From Roseobacter litoralis Och 149 (lineage in GTDB: Bacteria; Pseudomonadota; Alphaproteobacteria; Rhodobacterales; Rhodobacteraceae): 64,000 nucleotides of DNA. The notes under the pieces were generated by a model. It saw nothing but the letters and a program-made list of their open reading frames with translations. It did no database searches and was not told the origin of the DNA. The DNA lies in assembly GCF_000154785.2 (NCBI RefSeq), contig NC_015730.1, forward strand, positions 3,867,501 through 3,931,500, in the 5' to 3' direction. Position numbers and translations under genes: made by a program. Numbering within the stretch: position 1 is the first letter of the stretch; each line of letters begins with the position of its first letter. Positions 32,559 to 41,878 of this stretch are shown in pieces.

Positions 32559-33883
32559 TCGGCCGCGACTTTCATCTGCTCATTGCTGCGCAGCTTGCGC
32601 ACGACGTCAACCGCGCTGGACAGACCGTCTTCGTGAAAGCCGTTTTTCATCCATGCCCCGCAGAACCACGTGTTTTGCGCCCCGTTAAAGGCTGCGACCT
32701 CCTTTTGTGCCGCCAAGGCCGCGAGATCGTAGACCGGATGGCGCAGCGTGACCTGATCGTAGATCAACTCTTCGCGGATCGTGCGTTTCGTGTTCAACGT
32801 CACGAAATGCGGATCATCATGCGGAATAGGTTGCAGGGAATTCATCCAATAGGTCAGATCAATCCGGTCGGACAGGGCGTTCTTGTCCTCTGTGTAGACC
32901 CAACTGGCCCATGTCTTTTTGCGCTTCGGCATGATGCTTTCATCCGCGTGCAACACGATGTCATTTGGCTGATAGGCGACGGCACCCAATGCGGCAGTTT
33001 CCTGCGCGCTGGGGTCTGCCAGCATCTTGAGGGAATCATCCGAATGGGTCGCCATGATCACGTGATCGAACGCCTCTTCTTCGCCACCCCACGGACGGAT
33101 GAACGCTTTTCCACCCGCACGGCGCACCGATTGCACAGCCGCGCCCAGACGCATGTCGACACCCTGCGCAAGCAGTGCATTTTCCAGCCGCCACACATAT
33201 TGCGTCGACCCGCCTTGGACCGTGTACCACTGATGTTGACCGGTCGTATTCAGCAGCGCATGATTTTCGAAAAACCGGATCAGCGCATAGGCCGGGAAAT
33301 CCATGATTTTCTCAACCGGCGTGGACCAGATCGCCCCGGACAGCGGCAACAGATAGTAATCGCGAAACCACGGACCCGTGCCCATCTTGTCAAGGAATTC
33401 CCCCAGCGTCAGGCTTTCATCCTGTGCCACGCGTATCGCATGTTTGTTAAACTTCAGAATGTCCCGCACCATGCGCAAAAACGCGGGGTTCACCGCATTG
33501 CGCCGTTGCGCAAAGAGCGCATCAAGCGAGGTAAGCGCATATTCCAGCGCACCCCCGTCAATGGACGCGCCAAAACTCATGTTGGATTTGACGACCGGCA
33601 CTTCCAGTTCTTCGAACAGCGCGGCCATGTAGGGATAATTGGCGTAGTTAAAGACGATGAACCCGGTATCCACAGGCTGATCACCGCGCTTGCCGGCCAG
33701 TTTGGTGCGCGCGTGACCGCCCAAGCGGCCCTCGGCTTCGAACAGGGTGACATTGTGCGTCTTGGACAGCATATGCGCGGCCCCTAGTCCAGAGATACCA
33801 GCGCCAACAATCGCAACTTTGATTTGATTTTCAGGATGAGTAAACGTCGGCAGATTACCCAACGTGAGAGCTTCAAACGGCAT
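32555..33883 (-). CDS. FAD-dependent amine-oxidase-like protein, first gene of the RpoE-type operon
   Basis: The 442-aa flavoprotein has the dinucleotide-binding motif VAIVGAGISGLGAAHML near residue 20 and the GG-doublet LFEAEGRLGGHA, followed by a phytoene-desaturase/amine-oxidase-like body. A desaturase role on membrane lipids is likely by analogy with the homologous Rhodobacter gene. Start 33883 is chosen because the FAD motif then sits at the normal place and an RpoE-like promoter lies about 30 bp upstream; a start 36 codons earlier would overlap that promoter. Confidence 0.85.
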   Translation of the reverse strand: MPFEALTLGNLPTFTHPENQIKVAIVGAGISGLGAAHMLSKTHNVTLFEAEGRLGGHARTKLAGKRGDQPVDTGFIVFNYANYPYMAALFEELEVPVVKSNMSFGASIDGGALEYALTSLDALFAQRRNAVNPAFLRMVRDILKFNKHAIRVAQDESLTLGEFLDKMGTGPWFRDYYLLPLSGAIWSTPVEKIMDFPAYALIRFFENHALLNTTGQHQWYTVQGGSTQYVWRLENALLAQGVDMRLGAAVQSVRRAGGKAFIRPWGGEEEAFDHVIMATHSDDSLKMLADPSAQETAALGAVAYQPNDIVLHADESIMPKRKKTWASWVYTEDKNALSDRIDLTYWMNSLQPIPHDDPHFVTLNTKRTIREELIYDQVTLRHPVYDLAALAAQKEVAAFNGAQNTWFCGAWMKNGFHEDGLSSAVDVVRKLRSNEQMKVAAE

Positions 33884-33917
33884 TAATGACTTTCTACTTC
33901 GGTGACGGTCTTTCAAT

Positions 33918-33946
33918 GTATACGCGGCATATTGGTCGCTGGATGA
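33918..33946 (-). promoter_or_regulatory. Candidate RpoE promoter of the flavoprotein operon
   Basis: On the minus strand TCATCC (33946-33941) and TATAC (33922-33918) are 18 bases apart. This is one mismatch from the -35 TGATCC and two from the -10 TAAGA of the Rhodobacter RpoE promoter, and about 30 bp upstream of the chosen start. Confidence 0.4.
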
Positions 33947-33972
33947 ATTGAAAACCATCTTAAAATAAGAGT

Positions 33973-34001
33973 GATCCAAATTCTGTTGCATGGCGTAACC
34001 C
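33973..34001 (+). promoter_or_regulatory. RpoE autoregulatory promoter of rpoE-chrR
   Basis: TGATCC (33973-33978) is a perfect match to the Rhodobacter RpoE -35, followed after exactly 18 bases by TAACC (33997-34001), close to TAAGA. Transcription would start near 34008, which rules out the ATG at 34006 as the rpoE start. Confidence 0.7.
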
Positions 34002-34110
34002 TGTCATGTGTGCAAATCTAAATATCCAACCGAATACGGCACCGCCGGTTCACCTCGCAGGACTGGGTGCTTCGAAGTATTTGAAAGTAGTGAAAACGGG
34101 ACGTGGGCAA

Positions 34111-34662
34111 GTGACGTCAAGCGAAGTATCGAAACGGATGCTCTGGGTATCTCACATGACGCGTATCCGGGATGATCAGGACCGCGCTGCATTCGCAGAG
34201 CTGTTCGGTCACTTTGCGCCGCGTGTGAAAGGGTTCTTGATAAAATCCGGGGCGGATTCAACCTTGGCCGAGGAATGCACACAGGATGTGATGGCCACGC
34301 TCTGGCACAAATCGCATCAGTTTGATCCGTCGCGGGCATCCGTTGCTACATGGATTTTCACGATCGCGCGGAATAGAAAAATCGACCTGTTGCGTCGCCA
34401 GAGACGACCAGAGCCCGAAGATCTGACCTGGGGTCCCGAAGCGGAGCCGGATCAGACCGACGTAATTGGCCTGCAGCAAGAGTCAGAGATTTTGGTCTCT
34501 GCCCTCAACGCGCTGCCCCCCGCACAGCGGGAATTAATAGACAAGGCGTATTTCGGGGACCTCACCCATAGCGAAATTGCCGCACAAACCGGTCTGCCGC
34601 TCGGCACGATCAAATCCAGAATAAGATTGGCGTTGGACAGACTTCGCCACGCAATGAAGTGA
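34111..34662 (+). CDS. rpoE: ECF sigma factor RpoE (singlet-oxygen response)
   Basis: An ECF sigma factor of about 183 aa. Region 2 (FAELFGHFAPRVKGFLIKSG, ECTQDVMATLWHKSHQFD, TWIFTIARNRKIDLLRR) and region 4 (LPPAQRELIDKAYFGDLTHSEIA, LPLGTIKSRIRLALDRLR) are complete. It is held inactive by ChrR and released by singlet oxygen. The start is uncertain: GTG 34111 gives a normal length, ATG 34138 is the main alternative. The autoregulatory promoter at 33973-34001 excludes upstream starts. chrR begins 7 bp downstream. Confidence 0.92.
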   Translation: MTSSEVSKRMLWVSHMTRIRDDQDRAAFAELFGHFAPRVKGFLIKSGADSTLAEECTQDVMATLWHKSHQFDPSRASVATWIFTIARNRKIDLLRRQRRPEPEDLTWGPEAEPDQTDVIGLQQESEILVSALNALPPAQRELIDKAYFGDLTHSEIAAQTGLPLGTIKSRIRLALDRLRHAMK

Positions 34663-34669
34663 TGAAACG

Positions 34670-35323
34670 ATGACTGATACCATTAAACACCATCTCAATG
34701 ACGCGGTTCTGATGGCCTATTCCGCCGGAACGCTGCCCGAAGCCTTCAATCTGATTGTCGCCGCACACCTCTCGCTCTGCGATAGCTGCCGTGCGCAGGC
34801 GGAGAGCTTTGACGCGCTCGGCGGCGCGCTGCTGGAACAGAATGCGGATACCGATATGGACAACAACAGCTTTGCGAATACCATGGATTTGATCGCGGGC
34901 GGCGATATCGCTGTGACCGTGCCAGCGGCGGAAATGACACCCGGCGTGCTGCCCAAGCCAATTCAGGATTACGTCGGCGGTGATCTCGACAGCATCAAGT
35001 GGAAGCCGATTGGCATGGGCGTCAAACAAGCGATCTTGCCGACATCGAAAGATGCAACCGCGCGTTTGTTGCTGATCCCGGCGGGCACGGCGATGCCGGA
35101 TCATGGACACAAGGGCACCGAAATGACCATGGTGCTCAAAGGCGCGTTTCAGGACGATGACGGATATTTCGCACGTGGCGATGTGGAAATTGCCGACAGT
35201 GACCTGCATCACACGCCGGTTGCGGACATCCACGAGGATTGTATCTGCCTTGCGGTCGCGGATGCGCCGCTGGAATTTAACCGCCTGCTGCCGAAGATCG
35301 CACAACGGTTCCTTAGAATTTAG
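34670..35323 (+). CDS. chrR: ChrR family zinc anti-sigma factor
   Basis: The 217-aa protein has an N-terminal anti-sigma domain with a zinc site (H8, H33, C37, C40 in [10 protein letters not shown]), matching the ZAS ligand spacing of Rhodobacter sphaeroides ChrR. Its C-terminal cupin-like domain (about 110-200) has [11 protein letters not shown] and a later LHHTPV as metal ligands. The N domain holds RpoE; the cupin is needed for the singlet-oxygen response. Its stop overlaps the convergent dehydratase gene by 4 bases. Confidence 0.95.
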   Translation: MTDTIKHHLNDAVLMAYSAGTLPEAFNLIVAAHLSLCDSCRAQAESFDALGGALLEQNADTDMDNNSFANTMDLIAGGDIAVTVPAAEMTPGVLPKPIQDYVGGDLDSIKWKPIGMGVKQAILPTSKDATARLLLIPAGTAMPDHGHKGTEMTMVLKGAFQDDDGYFARGDVEIADSDLHHTPVADIHEDCICLAVADAPLEFNRLLPKIAQRFLRI

Positions 35324-36420
35324 GCTGGCTGCAAGACCTCAAACGCCTCCAACCTCTGCCAATCGAACGTCACGCCGATCCCGGTTTCATCCGGCGCAAC
35401 CGCGCGTCCGTTTTCAATCACCAGCGGACGCATTGTGTATCGGTCGATTGGGAAGCTGTGTACTTCGATCCAGCCCGCGTGCGCCTGAGCGGAGACAAGG
35501 CTCACGTGCAATTCCTGCATACCATGCGAACATATTGCGATGCCGCTTTGTTTGGTCAACGCCGCAACCTGCAACCACCCGGTGATACCACCGCAATTCG
35601 ATGCATCGGGCTGAATGAAGCCCAGATCTGACTGCGCCACCGCCATTTCAAATTCGTGAATTGTGTGCAGGTTTTCACCCTGCGCCAGCGCCATGCCGGT
35701 CGCTTTGGTGATCTGCGCATATCCGGGGTAATTGTCCGGAATGATTGGCTCTTCAAACCACAGTATATTCTGATCTTTCACCGCATTGGCGAGGGTGATC
35801 GCCTGCTCCACCGTCAGCGAATAATTCGCGTCGATCATGAAAACGGCGTCGGGACCGATATGGTGACGCACAGCTCGGATACGGGCAATATCGACTGCCA
35901 TATCTGGCTGGCCGATCTTTATCTTGACCGCGTTCAACCCCGCATCCAGATAACCTTGCACGTGGGTCAGCAGTTTGGGCAGCGGAAAGGCAAGATCAAT
36001 GCCGCCCCCATAGGCTTTGCAATTGTTATCCACGCCACCCGCCAGTTGCCAAAGGGGCACGCCAAGCCCCTTGCAGCGCAAATCCCACAGCGCGATATCA
36101 ACCGCCGAAATCGCAAAGCTGACAATACCGCCACGCCCCACATAGTGCATATGCCATTGCATCGCATCGTTCAGCGCTTCGACGTCCTGCGCGTCCTTGC
36201 CGATGAGAAAGGGCGCCAGATCATGCATGATCATCGCCGCCGTCGCATGCCCGCCGCGCCCGCCGTTATAGGTATAACCCGTGCCCTGACGCCCGTCTTC
36301 CAGCGTTATGGTCGCCGTGATGAGGTGAAAGTGGCTGTGACTGCCGTGTTTGGCATCCACCAGCACCTCATCCAAGGGCACATTGAAAAGCCGGGCCTGA
36401 ACCGTGGCGATCCGGCTCAT
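35320..36420 (-). CDS. Enolase-superfamily (mandelate racemase subgroup) sugar-acid dehydratase
   Basis: A 366-aa enzyme with MR-subgroup catalytic residues: the KxK pair in VKIKIGQ, metal ligands in [13 protein letters not shown] and GENLHT, and the His base in CSHGMQE. Such enzymes dehydrate aldonic or aldaric acids to 2-keto-3-deoxy acids. It is closest by eye to talarate/galactarate-type members, but the substrate is open. ATG 36420 lies one base after the preceding stop, so the start is firm. It is the last gene of a five-gene minus-strand operon. Confidence 0.87.
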   Translation of the reverse strand: MSRIATVQARLFNVPLDEVLVDAKHGSHSHFHLITATITLEDGRQGTGYTYNGGRGGHATAAMIMHDLAPFLIGKDAQDVEALNDAMQWHMHYVGRGGIVSFAISAVDIALWDLRCKGLGVPLWQLAGGVDNNCKAYGGGIDLAFPLPKLLTHVQGYLDAGLNAVKIKIGQPDMAVDIARIRAVRHHIGPDAVFMIDANYSLTVEQAITLANAVKDQNILWFEEPIIPDNYPGYAQITKATGMALAQGENLHTIHEFEMAVAQSDLGFIQPDASNCGGITGWLQVAALTKQSGIAICSHGMQELHVSLVSAQAHAGWIEVHSFPIDRYTMRPLVIENGRAVAPDETGIGVTFDWQRLEAFEVLQPA

Positions 36421-36421
36421 C

Positions 36422-37351
36422 TCACATATCCGTGCATTCGGGCACCGGGGATACGGTGCTGCCATCGGAGAGGTGCTGCAACAGGTTGTCGACGGTCAAG
36501 GCCCCCATCGCGGCACGTGTTTCAACCGTGGCGCTCCCGACATGGGGCAACAGCACGACATTGGGCAGATCACGCAGGGCCTGCGGCACCTTGGGTTCCG
36601 CCTCGAAGACGTCCAGCCCGGCCCAGCCGAGGCGTTTTTCCTGCAAGGCTGCAATCATCGCGGCCTCATCCACAACCGACCCGCGGCTGACATTGATGAG
36701 CGTTCCCTTGGCCCCCAACGCGTCGAGAACATCTTTATTGACGATCTTGTTGGTCGCTGGCCCACCCGGTGTGATGCAGATCAGACAATCCACGTTGGCC
36801 GCCATTTCCTTCAGATCAGCGTAGTATTTATACGCCACGTCTTTCTGCGTGCGGGAATGATACACGATCGTCGTGCCAAAGGGCGCGAGCTTGTCAGCAA
36901 TCGCCTGACCAATGCGTCCAAGGCCCAGAATTCCAACCGTTTGATTGTCCACCGAACGGGTCAGCGGCGCATTGCCCTTCGCCTCCCAATTGCCAGAGCG
37001 CACCCAGGCATCATCGCGCAGCAATTCGCGATAACAGGCCATCATCAGCATCACCGCCGTGGTCGCAACCTCACCGTTCAACACATTCGGCGTGTGCGTC
37101 ACGACGATGCCGCGCGCCTTTGCTGCCGTGACGTCCACCGCGTCATAGCCAACGCCATAGCAGCTGATCATCTTGAGGTTGGGCAACGCGCTCATCACAT
37201 CGGCGGGCACACCGTCGTGCCCATTGGTGGCAATATGCGTGATCGCCTCCGCCGGGTAGGTGCCATCGGCCAGCTTATGGATGGTAAATGCCGCCTCAAG
37301 CCTTTCGCGCATGACATCCGTGACACCGCCGATTTGCAACAGGTCCGGCAT
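36422..37351 (-). CDS. D-isomer 2-hydroxyacid dehydrogenase (glyoxylate/hydroxypyruvate reductase-like)
   Basis: The 309-aa protein has the NAD(P) motif [10 protein letters not shown], catalytic Arg in [12 protein letters not shown] (the Arg at the family position is upstream in ITPGGP context), acidic partner in EAEPKVP and catalytic His in LLPHVGS. Such enzymes reduce glyoxylate, hydroxypyruvate or other 2-keto acids. The ATG abuts the stop of the FAH-family gene (TAGATG). In this operon it may handle a 2-keto acid product. Confidence 0.88.
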   Translation of the reverse strand: MPDLLQIGGVTDVMRERLEAAFTIHKLADGTYPAEAITHIATNGHDGVPADVMSALPNLKMISCYGVGYDAVDVTAAKARGIVVTHTPNVLNGEVATTAVMLMMACYRELLRDDAWVRSGNWEAKGNAPLTRSVDNQTVGILGLGRIGQAIADKLAPFGTTIVYHSRTQKDVAYKYYADLKEMAANVDCLICITPGGPATNKIVNKDVLDALGAKGTLINVSRGSVVDEAAMIAALQEKRLGWAGLDVFEAEPKVPQALRDLPNVVLLPHVGSATVETRAAMGALTVDNLLQHLSDGSTVSPVPECTDM

Positions 37352-38200
37352 CTATGCGTCCTCCGTCACGGTCTGGCGCTGCTGGCCAAGGCCTTCGATC
37401 CACAACTCCATCACATCGCCTTTTTTCAGATAGACGGGCTCGGGCTTTATCCCCATGCCGACACCGGGGGGCGTGCCGGTGGTGATCACATCACCCGGAT
37501 GCAGCGTCATCAGCCCCGAAAGATGTTCGATGATCTCGGCCACGGTAAAGATCATGGTACTGGTTGTTCCGGTCTGCATCCGCTTGCCATTTACGTCCAG
37601 CCACATATCCAGCGCTTGCGGGTCCGCAACTTCGTCACGCGTCACCAGCCAAGGCCCGGTCGGCCCGAAGGTGTCGCAGGATTTACCCTTGGTCCACTGC
37701 CCCGTCAGCTGCGTCTGGAAATGCCGCTCAGAGACGTCGTTGATCACGCAATAGCCTGCCACGTGGTCCAATGCGTTCTCTTTGGAAACATATTTGGCCG
37801 TCGTCCCGATCACAACGCCCAGCTCGACCTCCCAATCGGTGTGGGTGGAGCCGCGCGGCATGGACACATCGTCATTCGGCCCCACGACCGCAGAATTGGC
37901 CTTGAAGAACAGGATCGGATGCTCGGGGATTGCGGCACCTGTTTCGGCGGCATGATCGGAATAGTTCAACCCGATGCACATGAATTTCCCGATGTTCCCC
38001 ACACAGGGTCCAATGCGCGGCGTGCCGTCAACAACGGGCAGGCTCGCCGGATCAATCGCGCGCAGCTTTTCAAGGCCCGCGTCGGACAGCACGTCTCCGG
38101 CAATGTCATTCACATGGCCGGACAGATCGCGCAGCACGCCTTCTGCATCCAGCATGCCGGGTTTTTCTGCGCCTGCGTCACCGTATCTTACAAGTTTCAT
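37352..38200 (-). CDS. Fumarylacetoacetate hydrolase family, 2,4-diketo-3-deoxy-L-fuconate hydrolase-like
   Basis: A 282-aa FAH-fold enzyme. Metal-binding acidic residues lie in DWEVELGVVIG and INDVSERHFQ, with the core FMCIGLNYSDHAAE and TTGTPPGVGMG near the end. The N-terminal pattern MKLVRYG...KPGMLDAEG...DLSGHV closely follows 2,4-diketo-3-deoxy-L-fuconate (or rhamnonate) hydrolases, which split the diketo acid into pyruvate and lactate. Ureidoglycolate lyase-like alternatives exist. It sits between the IlvD/Edd dehydratase and dehydrogenase genes, supporting the sugar-acid role. AAGGAAG precedes the ATG. Confidence 0.85.
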   Translation of the reverse strand: MKLVRYGDAGAEKPGMLDAEGVLRDLSGHVNDIAGDVLSDAGLEKLRAIDPASLPVVDGTPRIGPCVGNIGKFMCIGLNYSDHAAETGAAIPEHPILFFKANSAVVGPNDDVSMPRGSTHTDWEVELGVVIGTTAKYVSKENALDHVAGYCVINDVSERHFQTQLTGQWTKGKSCDTFGPTGPWLVTRDEVADPQALDMWLDVNGKRMQTGTTSTMIFTVAEIIEHLSGLMTLHPGDVITTGTPPGVGMGIKPEPVYLKKGDVMELWIEGLGQQRQTVTEDA

Positions 38201-38233
38201 GTCTTCTTCCTTTTCGTCTGTGCGCCGCAGCGC

Positions 38234-40033
38234 TTAGTGGTTGTCGCGCGGCATGAACCGACGCGAGATGTCCTGATATTTGTCAGCATCTTCGAGGATC
38301 ATTCCCTCATCAAAACGGCCGACTTTTTCGCGGAAATACTGCTGCCAGGGCGACTGGCTCTCGGGAGCATCGTAGCCGCCATTTACCTCGAACACGCGGG
38401 CGCGCTCGGCCAGTTCGTCAAGCGGCACAAGGCTGTTGGCGGTGCATTTTTGCAAATCAATGCGCACAGGGTCACCGTTTTGCAACAGCGCAAGACCGCC
38501 ACCCGCCGCCGCCTCAGGCGAGGCGTTCAGGATCGACGGGCTGCCCGAGGTGCCCGATTGCCGCCCGTCGCCCACGCAGGGCAAGGCTTCAACGCCCTGC
38601 TTGATCAGATAGGAAGGGGGCCGCATGTTCACGACCTCAGCCCCACCAGGATACCCTTTTGGGCCTGCACCGCGCATAAACAGGATGCAGTCTTCGTCGA
38701 TCCCCTCGGATGGGTCATCAATACGGTGGTGAAAATCCTCCGGCCCGTCAAAGACGACCGCCCGCCCCTCAAAGGCATTCGGATCCTCCGGGTTCGACAG
38801 GTATTTGGCGCGGAAATTCTCGCTGATCACGCTGGTCTTCATGATCGCGCTGTCAAAGAGATTGCCGGTCAGGTTGATAAAGCCCGCCTGCGCTTTCAAC
38901 GGATCGGCAACGGTCTTGATCACCTTGATATCCGCGCTGCGCATATTGGCGCAGTTCTCGCCCATCGTTTTGCCATTCACGGTGATCGCGTCGGGATGGG
39001 GCAACATGCCCTCGGCCATCAACTCACCCACGACAGCAGGCACCCCGCCCGCATGGCTATAGTCTTCGCCAAGGTATTCACCCGCCGGCTGCAAGTTGAC
39101 CAAAAGCGGCACATCATGCCCCAGCTTCTGCCAATCATCATTGTCCAGCGGCACACCCAGATGGCGCGCAATCCCGTTCAGGTGGATCGGCGCATTCGTC
39201 GACCCGCCAATGGCCGAATTGATGACAATCGCGTTTTCGAAGGCCTCACGCGTCATGATTTGCGAGGGGCGCAGGTCTTCCCAGACCATATCAACGATGC
39301 GCCGACCGGTTTCATAGCTGATCTGTCCCCGCTCGCGGTAGGGTGCCGGGATCGCCGCAGAACCGGGCAGTTGCATGCCCAAGGCCTCGGCCAGTGAATT
39401 CATCGTGGTCGCGGTGCCCATCGTGTTGCAATAACCCACCGACGGCGCGGAAGAGGCGACAAGCTCCATAAAGCCATCATCGTCAATCTCTCCGGCGGCC
39501 AGCATCTCGCGGGCCTTCCAGACGATTGTCCCGGACCCTGTCCGCTCGCCCTTGAACCAGCCGTTCAGCATTGGCCCCACCGACAGGGCAATCGCAGGAA
39601 TGTTCACCGTCGCAGCCGCCATCAAAAGCGCAGGCGTGGTCTTGTCACAGCCGATATTCAGCACAACACCATCCAGCGGGTAGCCAAACAGCGTCTCAAC
39701 CAGCGACAGATAGGCAAGGTTGCGATCCAGCATCGCCGTCGGGCGTTTGCCGGTTTCCTGAATGGGATGCACGGGCACCTCCATGCAGGTCCCGCCCGCC
39801 GCAATGATCCCGTCGCGCACGCGCTTGGTCAGCTCAAGGTGATGGCGGTTACAGGGGCTGAGGTCACTGCCGGTTTGCGCAATGCCGATGATCGGCTTGC
39901 CCGATTGTAACTCGCCCCGCGTCAGCCCGTAATTGAGATACCGCTCAAGATAAAGCGCGGTCATTTCCGGATTGTCCGGGTTCATGAACCACTTGCGCGA
40001 CCGCAAGTCTTCGATACCGATTTTCTTTGTCAT
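38234..40033 (-). CDS. IlvD/Edd family sugar-acid dehydratase
   Basis: The 599-aa protein belongs to the IlvD/Edd family: iron-sulfur cysteines in [16 protein letters not shown] and VGYCNTMG, and the C-terminal [16 protein letters not shown] block. The longer form and motifs resemble L-arabonate, D-xylonate or fuconate dehydratases more than the isoleucine/valine enzyme. It dehydrates an aldonate to a 2-keto-3-deoxy acid. Its ATG overlaps the SDR stop (ATGA). With the enolase-type enzyme at 35320-36420 the operon has two unrelated dehydratases. Confidence 0.88.
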   Translation of the reverse strand: MTKKIGIEDLRSRKWFMNPDNPEMTALYLERYLNYGLTRGELQSGKPIIGIAQTGSDLSPCNRHHLELTKRVRDGIIAAGGTCMEVPVHPIQETGKRPTAMLDRNLAYLSLVETLFGYPLDGVVLNIGCDKTTPALLMAAATVNIPAIALSVGPMLNGWFKGERTGSGTIVWKAREMLAAGEIDDDGFMELVASSAPSVGYCNTMGTATTMNSLAEALGMQLPGSAAIPAPYRERGQISYETGRRIVDMVWEDLRPSQIMTREAFENAIVINSAIGGSTNAPIHLNGIARHLGVPLDNDDWQKLGHDVPLLVNLQPAGEYLGEDYSHAGGVPAVVGELMAEGMLPHPDAITVNGKTMGENCANMRSADIKVIKTVADPLKAQAGFINLTGNLFDSAIMKTSVISENFRAKYLSNPEDPNAFEGRAVVFDGPEDFHHRIDDPSEGIDEDCILFMRGAGPKGYPGGAEVVNMRPPSYLIKQGVEALPCVGDGRQSGTSGSPSILNASPEAAAGGGLALLQNGDPVRIDLQKCTANSLVPLDELAERARVFEVNGGYDAPESQSPWQQYFREKVGRFDEGMILEDADKYQDISRRFMPRDNH

Positions 40034-40791
40034 TGGCCTGACCAGCCTCCGTCAATGATATGGGGGTGCCCTGTGGTGAATGCGCTTTCATCGCTGGCAA
40101 GATAGACGACGAGCGCGGCGATCTCTTCGGCACTTGCGACACGCCCCATGGGTTGACGGGCCACGAATTGCGCCAGCGCTTCCTCCCGGCTGCCCAACTG
40201 TTTGCCCAGAGCGTCCACGCGGTCAAGCCAGCTTGGGCTTTCCACCGTGCCGGGGCAGATCGCATTACAGCGGATGCCCTTGTCGATGAAATCAAGCGCA
40301 ACCGATTTGGTCAGCCCGATCACTGCGGCCTTGGTCGTGCCATAGATAAACCGGTTTGGCGCGCCCATGACCGAAGAGCAGGCAGACGACATATTGATGA
40401 TCGACCCGACACCGCGATCCAGCATGCCGGGCAGCGCCGCCTTGATGGTGCGCAACATGGAGCGGACGTTCAGATCAAAGGCAAAGTCCCAATCACCGTC
40501 CGTTGCATCCAGAATTGTACCGTGATGCACAAAGCCTGCACAGTTGAACAAAACGTCCGGTCTGGCCCGTTCGACACCTGCGGCCACGCTGTCGTCGCTG
40601 CGGGCATCAAGTTCGAAAATTTCGATATTTTCGTGATTCGCCTCCCGAATCGTTGAAAGCGCGTCCATGTCTATGTCTGTCGCAAAGACCTGCGCCCCCT
40701 CATCAGCCATCGCCAACGCACTTGCGCGTCCAATCCCCTGACCAGCGGCGGTCACAAGCGCACGTTTTCCTTTAAGTCTTTGCCCAGACAT
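40030..40791 (-). CDS. SDR, 2-keto-3-deoxy-L-fuconate dehydrogenase-like
   Basis: The 253-aa SDR has [10 protein letters not shown] (cofactor site), NCAG and the catalytic YGTTKAA. It resembles DHRS6/BDH2-like proteins and the Xanthomonas-type 2-keto-3-deoxy-L-fuconate dehydrogenase, which oxidises C4 before hydrolytic cleavage. AGGGAGAG precedes ATG 40791; a long upstream extension in frame overlaps the divergent promoter and is discarded. It appears to be the first gene of the sugar-acid operon, divergent from the dehydrogenase at 40991. Confidence 0.87.
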   Translation of the reverse strand: MSGQRLKGKRALVTAAGQGIGRASALAMADEGAQVFATDIDMDALSTIREANHENIEIFELDARSDDSVAAGVERARPDVLFNCAGFVHHGTILDATDGDWDFAFDLNVRSMLRTIKAALPGMLDRGVGSIINMSSACSSVMGAPNRFIYGTTKAAVIGLTKSVALDFIDKGIRCNAICPGTVESPSWLDRVDALGKQLGSREEALAQFVARQPMGRVASAEEIAALVVYLASDESAFTTGHPHIIDGGWSGQ

Positions 40792-40990
40792 AATATTCTC
40801 TCCCTTCATCAGCATGTATGTTGTCGGCGTATGACGGGTTTCAACCTGCGTCGCCTCACACATTTTTTGCTGACTTTTATCAAAAAACCACCGGACGGGC
40901 TGGTCCAATGGCTGCTTTAGGTTAGCGTATGACAGCGCAGCTGCTTTGGCTACTGCATAGAAGATCAACCACGACGGGGAAACAGGGCCG

Positions 40991-41878
40991 ATGGCACAAT
41001 CCAGAAAAATCACACTAATCGGAACCGGCCTGATGGGTGTTCCCATGGCCCGGAACCTTTTGAAAGCCGGGCATGACGTGACCGTCTGGAACCGGACCGC
41101 TGCGCGTGCTGAACCGCTTGTCGCCGATGGCGCGCAGCTGGCAGCCGACGCGGTGCAGGCCGTGCAGGGCGCGGAATTCGTGATCACCATGCTGTCGGAT
41201 GGATTTGCCACCGGCGCGCTGGTGGATGATCCGGCCATTCAGGCCGCGTTAAGCCCCGGCGCGATCTGGATCGACATGTCGAGCGCAAAGCCGGAACACG
41301 CCCGCGCGCAGCACGCCACCCTCACGGCGCTTGGTTTTGGTCATCTGGATGCGCCCGTCTCAGGTGGCACCAAAGGCGCGGAGGATGCAACACTGGCAAT
41401 CATGGTCGGCGGAACGGCAGAGACATTTGAGGCCGCCCGTGCCGTGTTTGAGGCCATGGGTCGCCCGGTGCATGTCGGCCCCTCCGGCACGGGGCAGTTG
41501 TCAAAACTGGCGAACCAGACAATCGTCGCCGTCACAATTTCCGCCGTCGCCGAAGCAATGCTACTGGTTGAGCAAGGCGGCGCAGACCCCGCAGCCGTGC
41601 GCGCAGCGCTCAAGGGCGGATTTGCCGATAGCACCATCCTCCAACAGCATGGTGAGCGGATGACAAAGGGCGATTTTGAACCCGGCGGGCTGACCAAATT
41701 CCAGATTAAAGACCTGAACAACACCTTGGATGAGGCTGAAAGTCTCGGACTTAGCTTACCCGCTACAGAAACCGTGCGCGACCGTTTCCAGCATTTCAGT
41801 GACGCAATGGGGGGCGCGGAAAAAGACCACTCGGGCCTTTATCTGGAACTGAAACAGCGCAATGGGCTGGCGACATGA
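40991..41878 (+). CDS. Beta-hydroxyacid dehydrogenase (3-hydroxyisobutyrate dehydrogenase family)
   Basis: A 295-aa protein with the N-terminal GTGLMGVPMARNL motif, the substrate-binding DAPVSGGTKGA, and the catalytic Lys in GQLSKLANQ. Substrates in this family include 3-hydroxyisobutyrate, tartronate semialdehyde and threonate. It is coupled to the D-erythronate dehydrogenase-like gene (4-base overlap), which favours a role on C4 sugar acids. The 199-bp divergent space to the SDR gene likely holds both promoters. Confidence 0.88.
   Translation: MAQSRKITLIGTGLMGVPMARNLLKAGHDVTVWNRTAARAEPLVADGAQLAADAVQAVQGAEFVITMLSDGFATGALVDDPAIQAALSPGAIWIDMSSAKPEHARAQHATLTALGFGHLDAPVSGGTKGAEDATLAIMVGGTAETFEAARAVFEAMGRPVHVGPSGTGQLSKLANQTIVAVTISAVAEAMLLVEQGGADPAAVRAALKGGFADSTILQQHGERMTKGDFEPGGLTKFQIKDLNNTLDEAESLGLSLPATETVRDRFQHFSDAMGGAEKDHSGLYLELKQRNGLAT

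Noticed and set aside
34006..34110. ATG at 34006 as the rpoE start
   Set aside because: The predicted RpoE-dependent transcript begins at about 34008, and the extra 35 residues have no counterpart in ECF sigma region 2.
36404..39397. A 997-codon open frame on the plus strand
   Set aside because: It lies antisense to four well-supported genes (2-hydroxyacid dehydrogenase, FAH hydrolase, IlvD/Edd dehydratase and the start of the enolase-type gene). Such long shadows arise from G+C-rich third codon positions; the translation resembles no family and has no ribosome binding site.
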